From the NCBI RefSeq assembly GCF_002163755.1, contig NZ_CP015863.1, positions 806,001 to 870,000 on the forward strand: a DNA stretch of 64,000 nucleotides. The letters are read 5' to 3'. Origin of the DNA: Vibrio campbellii CAIM 519 = NBRC 15631 = ATCC 25920. Lineage in GTDB: Bacteria; Pseudomonadota; Gammaproteobacteria; Enterobacterales; Vibrionaceae. Of the stretch, positions 1-8,739 are shown one piece after another. Every line of letters starts with the position of its first letter. Positions within the stretch are counted from its first letter, which is position 1. Made by a program: the position numbers and the translations under genes. Below the pieces are notes generated by a model. It ran no database searches. It worked only from the letters and a program-made list of their open reading frames with translations, and was not told the DNA's origin.

Positions 1-114
1 TGGGGCGTATTTGCTCTGGCGATGTTGGTGGCGATTGTCGTCCCAGTAGCGCTGACGCTTGTGTTGTATAAGCGCGCACAGATGAAAGGTGAGTTAGAAA
101 CCGCTAACGCGTAA
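1..114 (+). CDS. treB: C-terminal end of a membrane protein, probably trehalose PTS permease TreB (partial)
   Basis: Only the last 37 codons are in the window; the frame is open from base 1 to the TAA at 112-114. The visible part is a hydrophobic helix rich in Val, Leu and Ala followed by a short basic and polar tail (Lys-Arg, then Gly-Glu-Leu-Glu), which fits the last membrane segment and cytoplasmic end of an EIIC permease. The identity rests mainly on context: 92 bp downstream lies a phosphotrehalase gene, and treB-treC is the usual order for trehalose uptake by the phosphotransferase system, which delivers trehalose 6-phosphate to the cytoplasm. Other permeases cannot be excluded from so short a piece. 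Confidence 0.6.
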   Translation, partial: WGVFALAMLVAIVVPVALTLVLYKRAQMKGELETANA

Positions 115-206
115 TTCAAACTGAGGCAGTGATTTGGCTGCCTCGTTTATCTCCTCTATTTTTTAAGATTTTTAAGTTTCCGTTTAATGATAAGTGAGCG
201 TTAGAA

Positions 207-1892
207 ATGGCAATGACCAAGCATGATGAGAGCTGGTGGAAAACCGCAACCATCTACCAAATTTACCCAAAAAGCTTTTGTGACAGTGGAAGTAAAGGCA
301 CGGGCGATATCAAAGGGATCATTTCTAAGCTGGACTATCTAAAACACCTTGGTGTGGATGCGATTTGGCTGACGCCGGTTTATCAATCACCAATGATCGA
401 CAACGGTTATGACATTTCCGATTACTATGCGATCAACCCAGATTTCGGCACTATGCAAGATTTAGATACCCTGTTGGCGGAGGCTCACCAGCTGGGTATT
501 CGAATCATCATGGATGTCGTGGTCAACCATACTTCGACAGAGCACAAGTGGTTCCAATCAGCACTGGGTGACAAAAACAGTCCATACCGTGATTACTACA
601 TCTGGAAAGATCCGGTTGATGGCGCAGAGCCAAACAACTGGCAATCTAAGTTTGGTGGCAATGCTTGGGCACTGGATGAAAAAACGGGCCAGTACTATTT
701 GCACCTTTTTGCTAAAGAGCAAGCGGACTTAAACTGGGAAAACCCGGTAGTGCGTGAAGAAGTGAAAGAAGTCATCAGCTTCTGGGCAGAGAAAGGTGTG
801 GATGGTTTCCGTCTTGACGTTATCAACCTGATTTCCAAGCAGCAAGATTTTCCAAGTGACGATATTGGTGATGGTCGCCGTTTCTACACGGATGGTCCAC
901 GTGTGCACGAATACCTTCAAGAGATCAGTGAAGCCGTGTTCCAAAAATATGGCAGCGTGACGGTGGGTGAAATGTCGTCCACCACGCTAGAGCATTGTCA
1001 GCAGTATTCAGCGCAAGATGGCAAAGAGCTGTCGATGGTGTTCAACTTCCACCACTTGAAAGTCGATTACCCGAATGGTGATAAGTGGACGAAAGCGCCG
1101 TTTGACTTCATCCAACTGAAACAGATCTTCAACCATTGGCAAATCGGCTTAAATGGCAAAGGGTGGGGCGCGCTATTTTGGTGTAACCACGACCAACCAC
1201 GCGTTGTGAGCCGGTTAGGTAACGACGAACAATACCGCGTCGAGTCTGCCAAAATGCTTGCTGCATCGGTACACATGATGCAAGGTACGCCTTATGTTTA
1301 CCAAGGTGAAGAGATCGGGATGACCAACCCAGGTTACACCGAAATCAGCCAATATCGCGATGTTGAAAGCACGAACATGTACGACATCATGGTCAATCGC
1401 GATGGCGTATCTCACGACGACATGATGGCGATTTTGGCGCAGAAGTCGCGTGATAATTCACGTACTCCAATGCAATGGAACAGCGCGAAACATGCGGGCT
1501 TTACTAAAGGCGCGCCGTGGCTAGAGGTGGCTCAGAACTATTCTGAGATCAACGCGGATACCGCGATTGCTGATTTGAACTCAGTGTTCTACTTCTACAA
1601 GCGCTTGATTGAGCTGCGTAAACAGGTTCCAGTCATCACCGATGGTCGTTACGAAGACTTACTGCCTGAGCACAAACGTATTTTTGCTTACGCACGTCAG
1701 AACGACAAGCAAACGCTGCTGTGTATTAACAACTACTACGGCGAAGCAGTGGAGTGTGCATTACCAGAGCGCTTGGATATGAACAAAGCCAAAAATCTGC
1801 TTTCCAACTATCAGAATGCGACCAGCGCGATTGCTTCCAATCACCAAGTACTGCGTCCTTACGAAACTCGCATCTTGCTGATTGAAGGTTAA
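207..1892 (+). CDS. treC: Alpha,alpha-phosphotrehalase (trehalose-6-phosphate hydrolase)
   Basis: Cytoplasmic GH13 enzyme that hydrolyses trehalose 6-phosphate to glucose and glucose 6-phosphate, the step after PTS uptake. The 561-residue length suits TreC (E. coli 551). GH13 landmarks are in order: the DVVVNH motif near residue 103, the nucleophile Asp204 in GFRLDV, the acid/base Glu255 in VGEM, and Asp329 in NHDQPR. The start at 207 is followed by a second Met two codons later, so either may be used. It follows the probable treB end by 92 bp and ends 32 bp before a strong terminator, so the two are likely cotranscribed. Related oligo-1,6-glucosidases share the fold; the PTS neighbour favours TreC. 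Confidence 0.93.
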   Translation: MAMTKHDESWWKTATIYQIYPKSFCDSGSKGTGDIKGIISKLDYLKHLGVDAIWLTPVYQSPMIDNGYDISDYYAINPDFGTMQDLDTLLAEAHQLGIRIIMDVVVNHTSTEHKWFQSALGDKNSPYRDYYIWKDPVDGAEPNNWQSKFGGNAWALDEKTGQYYLHLFAKEQADLNWENPVVREEVKEVISFWAEKGVDGFRLDVINLISKQQDFPSDDIGDGRRFYTDGPRVHEYLQEISEAVFQKYGSVTVGEMSSTTLEHCQQYSAQDGKELSMVFNFHHLKVDYPNGDKWTKAPFDFIQLKQIFNHWQIGLNGKGWGALFWCNHDQPRVVSRLGNDEQYRVESAKMLAASVHMMQGTPYVYQGEEIGMTNPGYTEISQYRDVESTNMYDIMVNRDGVSHDDMMAILAQKSRDNSRTPMQWNSAKHAGFTKGAPWLEVAQNYSEINADTAIADLNSVFYFYKRLIELRKQVPVITDGRYEDLLPEHKRIFAYARQNDKQTLLCINNYYGEAVECALPERLDMNKAKNLLSNYQNATSAIASNHQVLRPYETRILLIEG

Positions 1893-1922
1893 AATTAAGC
1901 TTCCCCTAAAGAATCCGGTCCT

Positions 1923-1962
1923 AAAAAAGGCTTTGGAGTGCTCCCCAAAGCCTTTTATTTTT
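1923..1962. terminator. Bidirectional terminator between treC and the YitT-type gene
   Basis: Perfect 12-bp arms (1925-1936 and 1945-1956) around an 8-nt loop, with an A run before and a T run after, so it can end treC on the plus strand and the convergent gene ending at 1968 on the minus strand. Confidence 0.9.
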
Positions 1963-1967
1963 TCATC

Positions 1968-2570
1968 CTATGAACCGTAACTTACTGAGTAGCGATGCGG
2001 TTTGTGATTCATTGCAAGTACAAGGTTCAGTGCGAAGGCGCCAAGAATCGATAAGCCGATCACCCAAGGTGTGACGAAGAAGAAAGACGCAAACAAAATA
2101 CACGCGTCGATCGCCATCTGAGATTTCCCGACCGAAATACCGAATTTGTCCTGAATGAACAAGCACAGCACGTTGAAGCCACCCAAACTTGAACGGTGAC
2201 GGAACAGGATCAACATACCCAAGCCCATCAACAGCCCGCCAGCAACTGCACAGTAAATCTCATTAATCGACTCGAGTGAGATCAGCAAATACAGATTATC
2301 CGCAAAGATAGAAACCAAAGCGCCAGAAATTGCACTATTAATCGCAAAATGACGGCCGAAGCGTTTCCATGCTAGCAAGTAAAAAGGACAGTTGGCTAAA
2401 AAGTACAGCACACCAAACGTAAAAGGTGTAAATTGGCTAATAAGCAGAGCCAATCCTGTGGTGCCTCCGGTTAAGAGGTTCGCGGATTGGAGAAAGAAAA
2501 CGCCTTGAGCGACCAAAAAGGTCCCCGTAAGAATTGCCATCCAGTCTTCTTTTCTTGAGTGTTTTTCCAT
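1968..2570 (-). CDS. YitT family (DUF161) integral membrane protein
   Basis: A 200-residue protein that is almost entirely hydrophobic, with about five or six membrane segments and conserved-looking Gly-rich stretches (TGGTTG near residue 36, GGLLMGLG near 111, SSLGG near 127) typical of YitT/DUF161 proteins. Many family members are about 280 residues with a C-terminal soluble DUF2179 domain; this one has only the membrane part and ends in a short polar tail. The family's transport function is not established. It stands alone, convergent with treC and divergent from glyA, so the context gives no pathway. Confidence 0.8.
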   Translation of the reverse strand: MEKHSRKEDWMAILTGTFLVAQGVFFLQSANLLTGGTTGLALLISQFTPFTFGVLYFLANCPFYLLAWKRFGRHFAINSAISGALVSIFADNLYLLISLESINEIYCAVAGGLLMGLGMLILFRHRSSLGGFNVLCLFIQDKFGISVGKSQMAIDACILFASFFFVTPWVIGLSILGAFALNLVLAMNHKPHRYSVSYGS

Positions 2571-2917
2571 CTATTATGCAGTCGTTAGTGATAAATCGGG
2601 CGTGCATAGTAGTAAAAAGATGATCTTTTCGGTAGCTAGAGGGTAAAATTTGCGGTAAACCTATGTAATTGTCGTTTTACAGGGTGTAAAGCACAAAATT
2701 GACAGTCAACGGATCATGGTTAAACGATTGCAACATCGTCATGATATTTCTTGCTTGTCACCATGGAAAAACTGCATGAGAAAAATTGTAAATTTCTCTT
2801 TATGACCTAGATCAAATTATGTAGAATGCGCGCCATTAGGTCGACGAAAACGTTTGCGTTAGGTCGTTATCCAGTTTTTTTGCAACTTTCAGTACCAATC
2901 TGAATCAGGAGATACAG
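2571..2917. other. Intergenic region between the YitT-type gene and glyA
   Basis: This 347-bp stretch has no credible gene. It holds an AT-rich 21-bp imperfect dyad at 2778-2798 (GAGAAA to TTTCTC), the likely glyA -10 element and the PurR operator listed separately. No glycine riboswitch-like conserved core was seen. Confidence 0.6.
2822..2859 (+). promoter_or_regulatory. glyA -10 element and PurR operator
   Basis: A -10-like hexamer TAGAAT sits at 2822-2827. At 2844-2859 the 16-mer ACGAAAACGTTTGCGT matches the PurR consensus ACGCAAACGTTTGCGT at all but one base. An operator just downstream of the -10 would lie over the transcription start, so repression by purine-bound PurR is the natural reading. 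E. coli glyA is also a PurR target, since it supplies one-carbon units for purine synthesis. No convincing -35 was seen. Confidence 0.85.
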
Positions 2918-4168
2918 ATGCTTAAGCGTGATATGAACATCGCAGATTACGATGCGGAACTGTTCGCAGCTATCCAGGAAGAAACACTTCGCCAGGAAGA
3001 ACACATTGAACTAATCGCTTCTGAAAACTACACAAGTCCACGTGTAATGGAAGCTCAAGGTTCTCAGCTAACGAACAAATACGCTGAAGGCTACCCAGGC
3101 AAGCGTTACTACGGCGGTTGTGAGTACGTAGATAAAGCTGAAGCTCTGGCAATCGATCGTGCATGCCAACTGTTCGGTTGTGAGTACGCGAACGTACAGC
3201 CTCACTCAGGTTCTCAAGCAAACAGCGCAGTTTACATGGCGCTTCTAAACCCAGGCGACACAGTTCTAGGTATGAGCCTAGCGCACGGTGGTCACCTAAC
3301 TCACGGTTCTCCAGTAAACTTTTCTGGTAAGCACTACAACGTGATTCCTTACGGTATCGACGAAGCAGGTCAAATCAACTACGACGAGATGGAACAGCTA
3401 GCGCTTGAGCACAAGCCTAAGATGATCATCGGTGGTTTCTCTGCTTACTCACAAATCGTTGATTGGAAACGCATGCGTGAAATCGCGGACAAAGTTGACG
3501 CTTACCTATTCGTAGACATGGCACACGTTGCTGGTCTAATCGCAGCTGGCGAGTATCCAACACCAGTTCCACACGCTCACGTAGTAACTACGACTACGCA
3601 CAAAACGCTAGCAGGTCCTCGTGGCGGTCTTATCCTTTCTAACGAAGGTGAAGAGCTCTACAAGAAGCTGAACTCAGCAGTATTCCCTGGCGGTCAAGGT
3701 GGTCCTCTAATGCACGTTATCGCTGGTAAAGCGGTAGCGTTCAAAGAAGCGATGGAGCCTGAATTCAAAGCTTACCAAGCTAACGTTGTGAAAAACGCGA
3801 AAGCAATGGTCGGTCAATTCCAAGAGCGTGGCTACAAGATCGTTTCTAACGGTACTGAGAACCACCTATTCCTAGTTGACCTAATCGACAAAGACATCAC
3901 TGGTAAAGATGCAGATGCAGCATTAGGTGCAGCAAACATCACAGTAAACAAGAACTCTGTTCCAAACGACCCACGCAGCCCATTCGTAACGTCTGGTATC
4001 CGTGTTGGTACGCCAGCAATTACTCGTCGCGGCTTCACTGAAGATGACGCGAAAGAGCTAGCAAACTGGATGTGTGACGTTCTAGATAACATCGGCAACG
4101 AAGAAGTTATCGAAGCAACAAAACAGAAAGTTCTAGAAATCTGTAAGCGTCTACCAGTTTACGCGTAA
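2918..4168 (+). CDS. glyA: Serine hydroxymethyltransferase
   Basis: PLP enzyme that interconverts serine and glycine and charges tetrahydrofolate with a one-carbon unit, in the cytoplasm. The 416 residues match the family length (E. coli 417). The PLP-lysine motif TTTHKTLAGPRGG lies near residue 229, and the N-terminal ELIASENYTS and YAEGYPGKRYYGG signatures are intact. The start follows an AGGAGA ribosome site by about 7 bases. A PurR operator lies upstream and a terminator follows at 4237. Leucine codons are strongly biased to CUA (about 18 of 30 by hand count), as in highly expressed genes of this genome, matching the Leu-UAG tRNA array downstream. Confidence 0.98.
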   Translation: MLKRDMNIADYDAELFAAIQEETLRQEEHIELIASENYTSPRVMEAQGSQLTNKYAEGYPGKRYYGGCEYVDKAEALAIDRACQLFGCEYANVQPHSGSQANSAVYMALLNPGDTVLGMSLAHGGHLTHGSPVNFSGKHYNVIPYGIDEAGQINYDEMEQLALEHKPKMIIGGFSAYSQIVDWKRMREIADKVDAYLFVDMAHVAGLIAAGEYPTPVPHAHVVTTTTHKTLAGPRGGLILSNEGEELYKKLNSAVFPGGQGGPLMHVIAGKAVAFKEAMEPEFKAYQANVVKNAKAMVGQFQERGYKIVSNGTENHLFLVDLIDKDITGKDADAALGAANITVNKNSVPNDPRSPFVTSGIRVGTPAITRRGFTEDDAKELANWMCDVLDNIGNEEVIEATKQKVLEICKRLPVYA

Positions 4169-4236
4169 CGTTTTTTGAAAATAACTCAGGCGGACTCGTT
4201 CTATTTCTGTGATTCGGTTTGATTATTTGATTGATG

Positions 4237-4268
4237 AAAGGTCCTCATTTGAGGGCCTTTTTGTTTTT
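4237..4268 (+). terminator. glyA terminator
   Basis: Arms 4237-4246 and 4251-4260 pair over 10 bp with one G-T wobble, then a T-rich run. It lies about 70 bp after the glyA stop. Confidence 0.85.
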
Positions 4269-4404
4269 CTAGCGTATGGAAATATCAGCTTAGAGCGCGT
4301 TGAAGCGAGATTCCTGATATCGCCTAGGCTCTTCGGAATGATGCGCTATTGGTTTGAGGAGATAGGCTCGTTATCCAGGCGACAGTAGTTTAGATTCAGC
4401 AGAG

Positions 4405-4438
4405 ACAAAAAAGGTTGGCACTAAGCCAACCTTTCTTT
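4405..4438. terminator. lipA terminator
   Basis: Ten-base arms 4410-4419 and 4425-4434 around a 5-nt loop. Read on the minus strand it is followed by a run of T and lies just beyond the lipA stop at 4456. T-rich on both sides, so possibly bidirectional. Confidence 0.85.
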
Positions 4439-4455
4439 TCAAAACAAGCGAGTGC

Positions 4456-5421
4456 TTATTTAATCTCGATACCTTGAGCCTGCATATCGGCATGGTAAGA
4501 AGAACGAACGAATGGACCGCACGCTGCGTGGGTGAAGCCAAGTTCTAGGGCGATTTCTTTTAGCTCGTCAAACTCTGAAGGTGGAACGTAACGTTCTACT
4601 GGCAAGTGGTGACGGCTTGGCGCTAGGTACTGACCAAGAGTCAGCATAGTTACGCCATGTGCACGAAGGTCTTTCAGTACTTCGACGATCTCTTCTTTCG
4701 TTTCACCAAGGCCCATCATTAGACCTGATTTCGTCGGTACATTTGGATGCTGCTCTTTGAATTTTTGCAGCAATTGTAGTGACCACTTGTAGTTCGCGCC
4801 TGGGCGAGCTTTACGGTACAGACGAGGTGCCGTTTCTAGGTTGTGGTTGAAGACATCTGGCGGGTTGTCTTTCATAAGATCAAGTGCCACATCCATACGA
4901 CCACGGAAGTCAGGAACCAGCGTTTCAATCTTGATGTGCGGGTTTAGTTCGCGGATCTCGCGGTTACAGTTAGCAAAGTGCTCAGCACCGCCATCACGCA
5001 AGTCATCACGGTCAACTGAAGTGATTACAACGTACTTCAATTTCATGTCTGCGATGGTTCTCGCTAGCTTTTTAGGCTCTTCAGCTTCAACAGGAAGCGG
5101 GCGACCATGGGCAACGTCACAGAAAGGGCAACGGCGAGTACAAATCGCGCCAAGGATCATGAAAGTGGCCGTACCGTGGTTAAAACACTCAGCTAGGTTA
5201 GGGCAAGATGCTTCTTCACATACAGAGTGAAGGTTGTTCTTACGCATCGCTGATTTGATGTCTTGAATACGTTGGCTGTCGGCTGGTAGCTTGATCTTCA
5301 TCCAATCAGGCTTACGTAGCACTTCTTTCTGCTCTGAAGGCATGTTCTTTACGGGAATCAATGCCATCTTGTCGGCGTCGCGGTATTTAACGCCTTTTTC
5401 CATCTGGATTGGTTTGCTCAT
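4456..5421 (-). CDS. lipA: Lipoyl synthase
   Basis: Radical SAM enzyme that inserts two sulfurs into octanoyl groups bound to E2 subunits and GcvH, making lipoate. The 321-residue protein has both cluster motifs: Cys68, Cys73 and Cys79 for the auxiliary 4Fe-4S cluster that donates sulfur, and Cys94, Cys98 and Cys101 (CxxxCxxC) for the radical SAM cluster. The C-terminal RSSY carries the serine that ligates the auxiliary cluster. It overlaps the end of lipB by 4 bp (5418-5421), implying translational coupling of the octanoyl transfer and sulfur insertion steps. A terminator follows the stop. Confidence 0.98.
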   Translation of the reverse strand: MSKPIQMEKGVKYRDADKMALIPVKNMPSEQKEVLRKPDWMKIKLPADSQRIQDIKSAMRKNNLHSVCEEASCPNLAECFNHGTATFMILGAICTRRCPFCDVAHGRPLPVEAEEPKKLARTIADMKLKYVVITSVDRDDLRDGGAEHFANCNREIRELNPHIKIETLVPDFRGRMDVALDLMKDNPPDVFNHNLETAPRLYRKARPGANYKWSLQLLQKFKEQHPNVPTKSGLMMGLGETKEEIVEVLKDLRAHGVTMLTLGQYLAPSRHHLPVERYVPPSEFDELKEIALELGFTHAACGPFVRSSYHADMQAQGIEIK

Positions 5422-6080
5422 GCTTTGTTACCTTGAGAAGGTGCTTCTGTGCTGAATTCTACTTGCTCGTAATCAAGCAAAGTAACGAGTTCTTGTATTA
5501 GTTGTTTTTCCACGGCTTCGATGTCTTCTGGTCCACCAACTTGGCTAACCTGAACCATCTCCATTCCTTCATAGCCACATGGGTTTATACGTAAAAACGG
5601 ACCTAAGTCCATATTGACGTTCAACGCTAGGCCGTGGAATGAGCATCCTTTTCGAATGCGAAGTCCGAGAGAACATATTTTTTTACCGTCGACATAAACG
5701 CCCGGAGCGTCAGGTCGCGCAGCAGAATCGATATTGTATGCCTTAAGAGTGTTAATAACGAGGTTCTCGATGTGTGTAACGAGATCTCGCACTCCTAATT
5801 TTTTGCGACGTAGGTTGATCAGGAAGTACGCGACTAATTGACCAGGGCCATGATAAGTCACTTGACCACCACGATCGCTTTGAACAACAGGAATATCACC
5901 AGTGTTAATCAGGTGCTCGGCTTTACCCGCTTGACCTTGTGTAAATACTGGGTTGTGTTCTACCAACCAAACTTCATCAGGCGTGTCGTCTGTGCGTTGG
6001 TCAGTGAACTCATGCATCGCCTTCCATACAGGCTCATAATCTTGGCGTCCAAGTCGTTTCACAACAAGTTGGTGTTGCAT
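5418..6080 (-). CDS. lipB: Octanoyl-[ACP]:protein N-octanoyltransferase
   Basis: Transfers octanoate from acyl carrier protein to lipoyl domains, the step before LipA. The 220 residues carry the family motifs RGGQVTYHGPGQ (near 71-82) and GLALNVNMDLGPF, and GVYVDGKKICSLG in between. The invariant Lys/Cys pair is represented by the VDGKKI lysine and by a Cys in NPCGYEGM. It is first in a lipB-lipA pair overlapping by 4 bp; the gene upstream (ybeD) is separated by a hairpin terminator, so lipB likely has its own promoter in 6081-6200. Confidence 0.97.
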   Translation of the reverse strand: MQHQLVVKRLGRQDYEPVWKAMHEFTDQRTDDTPDEVWLVEHNPVFTQGQAGKAEHLINTGDIPVVQSDRGGQVTYHGPGQLVAYFLINLRRKKLGVRDLVTHIENLVINTLKAYNIDSAARPDAPGVYVDGKKICSLGLRIRKGCSFHGLALNVNMDLGPFLRINPCGYEGMEMVQVSQVGGPEDIEAVEKQLIQELVTLLDYEQVEFSTEAPSQGNKA

Positions 6081-6202
6081 GGGAATTCCTGTCGCTAATA
6101 TATAAAGTTTTTGGATTATAAACCGGATGAACCTGATGCTCTACAGCTGAGTAACAGATTTTTAACTGAAAGACTCGCTGTTTTGCATTATCTACATGAT
6201 AA

Positions 6203-6240
6203 ATAAAAAGAAAGCAGCCTAAGCTGCTTTCAAAAAAAAT
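6203..6240. terminator. Terminator between ybeD and lipB
   Basis: Arms 6210-6218 and 6223-6231 pair perfectly around a 4-nt loop; T runs follow on both strands. On the minus strand it ends the ybeD transcript before lipB. Confidence 0.8.
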
Positions 6241-6256
6241 TTAATTTATCAAAAAA

Positions 6257-6535
6257 TTATAGAACCATGCGTACGATGTCGATTTCACCCAGTTCTTTGT
6301 ATAGGGTTTCAACTTGCTCGATAGAGGTTGCAGTGATGTTGATAGACACCGAGTGGTAGTTGCCCTTAGCACTTGGTTTTACTGTTGGGCTGTAGTCGCC
6401 TGGAGCATGGCGCTGGATAACTTCTAGAACTAGCTCTGGAAGCTCAGGCTTTGCATGACCCATTACCTTGTATGTAAATGAACAAGGGAACTCAAGCAGG
6501 TCTTTCAATTTTGCATCAGAGTTGATGGTTAGCAT
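6257..6535 (-). CDS. ybeD: YbeD family protein (DUF493)
   Basis: Small cytoplasmic protein of 92 residues. The N-terminal part with [14 protein letters not shown] and the C-terminal ending DIVRMVL are typical of YbeD, an ACT-like fold of unknown biochemical role. In gammaproteobacteria it regularly lies between dacA and lipB, as here, and a link to lipoate metabolism has been suggested from that placement only. It follows dacA by 126 bp with an intervening hairpin, and is followed by its own terminator, so it may be expressed alone. Confidence 0.93.
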
Positions 6536-6599
6536 ATCGGTAACTCCAGTTGGTATTCGTTGCGGTGCGAAATAGTACAGTCAAATTAGGGTGAACTCA

Positions 6600-6634
6600 A
6601 GATTAACAAAGCCGCCCTAGTTGGCGGCTTTGCA
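6600..6634 (-). terminator. Hairpin after dacA
   Basis: Perfect 10-bp GC-rich arms (6607-6616 and 6623-6632) just past the dacA stop. The T run on the minus strand is weak (TTAATC), so termination may be partial and allow expression of ybeD. Confidence 0.6.
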
Positions 6635-6661
6635 GACTTGTTTGTTGGTCAGAAGCGACTG

Positions 6662-7840
6662 TTAGAAGAAGCTCTTAAACAACAATACGATGTAGTCCCA
6701 CATGCGGCTAAATAGGCTGCCTTGGTCCACTGTTTCCAGTGCCATTAGTGGGTACTCAGCAATATCTTCACCATCAATTTGATAGTATAGCTTACCAACT
6801 ACATCACCTTTCTTAATTGGGGCTTCTAGCTCTTTTTCAAGTACGAAGCTTGCTTTTAGGTTCTTTGCTTCACCGCGAGGCAGTGTCACGTAAGTATCTT
6901 GGTCAAGGCCCAGTGCTACAGTGTCTTTGTTACCCATCCATACTTTTTCTTCTACGAAAGTTTCACCGGCTTTGTGTGGTGCCACTGTTTCGAAGAAGCG
7001 GAAACCGTAGCTCAGTAGCTTTTTGCTCTCTGACTTACGTGCGTTTGCATCTTTTGTACCCATTACAACAGCAACCAGACGCATCTGACCTTCTGTTGCA
7101 GAACTTACTAGGCTGTAACCTGCATTGCTCGTGTGACCAGTTTTGATACCGTCAACGTTCATGCTCTTGTCCCACAGTAGACCGTTACGGTTGTACTGAG
7201 TGATGCCGTTGTAAGTAAATTTCTTATCAGAGTAGATACGGTACTCGTCTGGCACGTCACGGATCAGTGCTTTACCAAGTAGTGCCATATCGTAAGGCGT
7301 TGAGTATAGGTTCGGGTTGTCTAGGCCGTGAACGTTCGCGAAATGCGTGTTCTTCATACCCAGTGTGTTTGCCCATGCGTTCATTAGATCAACGAATGCG
7401 TCTTCAGAGCCAGCAATGTGCTCAGCCATTGCCACACAAGCATCGTTACCTGATTGAATGATGATGCCGCGGTTTAGGTCATGAACCTTAACCGTTGTAC
7501 CGACTTCGATGAACATTTTCGAAGAATCAGGGAAGTTTTTCGCCCAAGCATTCTTACTGATGGTCACATCATCGTCTTCTGAAATATTACCACGCGCTAG
7601 CTCTTGGCCAATTACGTAGCTGGTCATCATCTTTGTCAGACTAGCAGGAGACAACTTTGTGTTCATCTCTTTCTCAGCCAGAACTTTACCTGAGTTGTAA
7701 TCCATCAAAACGTAGCCTTTGGCAGCGATTTGAGGTGCATCTGGGACAACAACTGGTGAAGCAAAAGCAGATTGAGCGATGGTTGCAGATAGTGCAACCG
7801 TAGAAACGAGAATAGATTTCACAAACTTATTTTTATTCAT
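6662..7840 (-). CDS. dacA: D-alanyl-D-alanine carboxypeptidase (PBP5 type)
   Basis: Periplasmic low-molecular-weight penicillin-binding protein that trims the terminal D-Ala from peptidoglycan pentapeptides. The 392 residues begin with a signal peptide (Lys-rich start, hydrophobic core, cleavage near AFA-SP at residue 28). Active-site motifs are Ser67-x-x-Lys70, Ser130-Gly-Asn132 and Lys233-Thr-Gly235, followed by a PBP5-type C-terminal domain and an amphipathic tail (MWDYIVLLFKSFF) that anchors it to the inner membrane. It lies 92 bp after rlpA, at the end of the rod-shape cluster. Confidence 0.97.
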   Translation of the reverse strand: MNKNKFVKSILVSTVALSATIAQSAFASPVVVPDAPQIAAKGYVLMDYNSGKVLAEKEMNTKLSPASLTKMMTSYVIGQELARGNISEDDDVTISKNAWAKNFPDSSKMFIEVGTTVKVHDLNRGIIIQSGNDACVAMAEHIAGSEDAFVDLMNAWANTLGMKNTHFANVHGLDNPNLYSTPYDMALLGKALIRDVPDEYRIYSDKKFTYNGITQYNRNGLLWDKSMNVDGIKTGHTSNAGYSLVSSATEGQMRLVAVVMGTKDANARKSESKKLLSYGFRFFETVAPHKAGETFVEEKVWMGNKDTVALGLDQDTYVTLPRGEAKNLKASFVLEKELEAPIKKGDVVGKLYYQIDGEDIAEYPLMALETVDQGSLFSRMWDYIVLLFKSFF

Positions 7841-7932
7841 GGTAATTCAAATTTTTTGGTTAACTGCCGACATCTTAACAGAATCCCCACTTATGTAAGA
7901 GGGGCTCTGCATAGAAAATCATGACACCAAGG

Positions 7933-8736
7933 TCATTTGTCAGTTTTGTGTTTTTTAATAAATGCGGTCGAATAGCCGAGCAACTTTACTTTATCCAGAG
8001 TGGCTTGCGTCAGGGAATAGTCAGTATATGGGCCTAGCAGCAAGCGATACGTATCTTTCGAGGACTCCAAGAAAGTTTCCGTATCCAGCTTTTGACCAAG
8101 CTCTTGGCCTAAAGTTCGCGCTCGATCTTCATATTTTGATGACGCAACCTGAATCACGTATCTCGGGTGTGCAGCGAGCGACTTCTCATCTGTCGGTTTA
8201 TCTACCGTGATGACTTCAATCTCTACGTTTGCGGTACCGGTTTTCACGACATCTAGCTTATGTGCCGCTGCGTAGCTCAAGTCAATGATACGGCCATCAT
8301 GGAAAGGGCCACGGTCATTCACGCGGACTACGGTTGACTTGCCATTGTCGGTATTGGTTACCTTCACGTAGCTCGGTAGTGGCAGGGTTTTATGCGCCGC
8401 TGTCATTGAGTACATGTCGTAGATTTCGCCGTTCGAGGTTAAATGGCCTTGGAACTTTTTGCCATACCATGAGGCACGACCTTTTTCCGTAAAGCCTTTT
8501 GCATCACGAACGATTTTGTAGTCCGAACCGCGTAGGTTGTAATCGCTGTTACCACCTAAGCTGTAAGGTTCGTATTTAGGATGCGCATCCTCAATGTGCT
8601 CGACCGATAGTGGTTTATCAGGAGCTACATCGGATTCAAGATCATAACGGCCTTCCTGTGTTTTTTGGTCGGTAGAAGAACAGCCCGCCAAAATCACAGC
8701 AGAAAAAACTAAGGAATATAAAGCGCGTTTTTGCAT
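7933..8736 (-). CDS. rlpA: Septal ring lytic transglycosylase RlpA
   Basis: Outer-membrane lipoprotein of 267 residues. The lipobox places the lipidated Cys at 19 (ILAGC). A double-psi beta-barrel domain (about 85-175) carries the AAHKTLP His and VNDRGPF Asp that are the catalytic pair in active RlpA, and a C-terminal SPOR domain (about 190-265) binds denuded glycan at the septum. It follows rodA by 3 bp and precedes dacA, within the elongation operon mrdA-rodA-rlpA. Confidence 0.95.
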   Translation of the reverse strand: MQKRALYSLVFSAVILAGCSSTDQKTQEGRYDLESDVAPDKPLSVEHIEDAHPKYEPYSLGGNSDYNLRGSDYKIVRDAKGFTEKGRASWYGKKFQGHLTSNGEIYDMYSMTAAHKTLPLPSYVKVTNTDNGKSTVVRVNDRGPFHDGRIIDLSYAAAHKLDVVKTGTANVEIEVITVDKPTDEKSLAAHPRYVIQVASSKYEDRARTLGQELGQKLDTETFLESSKDTYRLLLGPYTDYSLTQATLDKVKLLGYSTAFIKKHKTDK

Positions 8737-8739
8737 GGT

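Noticed and set aside
2571..2917. Glycine riboswitch upstream of glyA
   Set aside because: No conserved riboswitch core seen; a PurR operator explains control.
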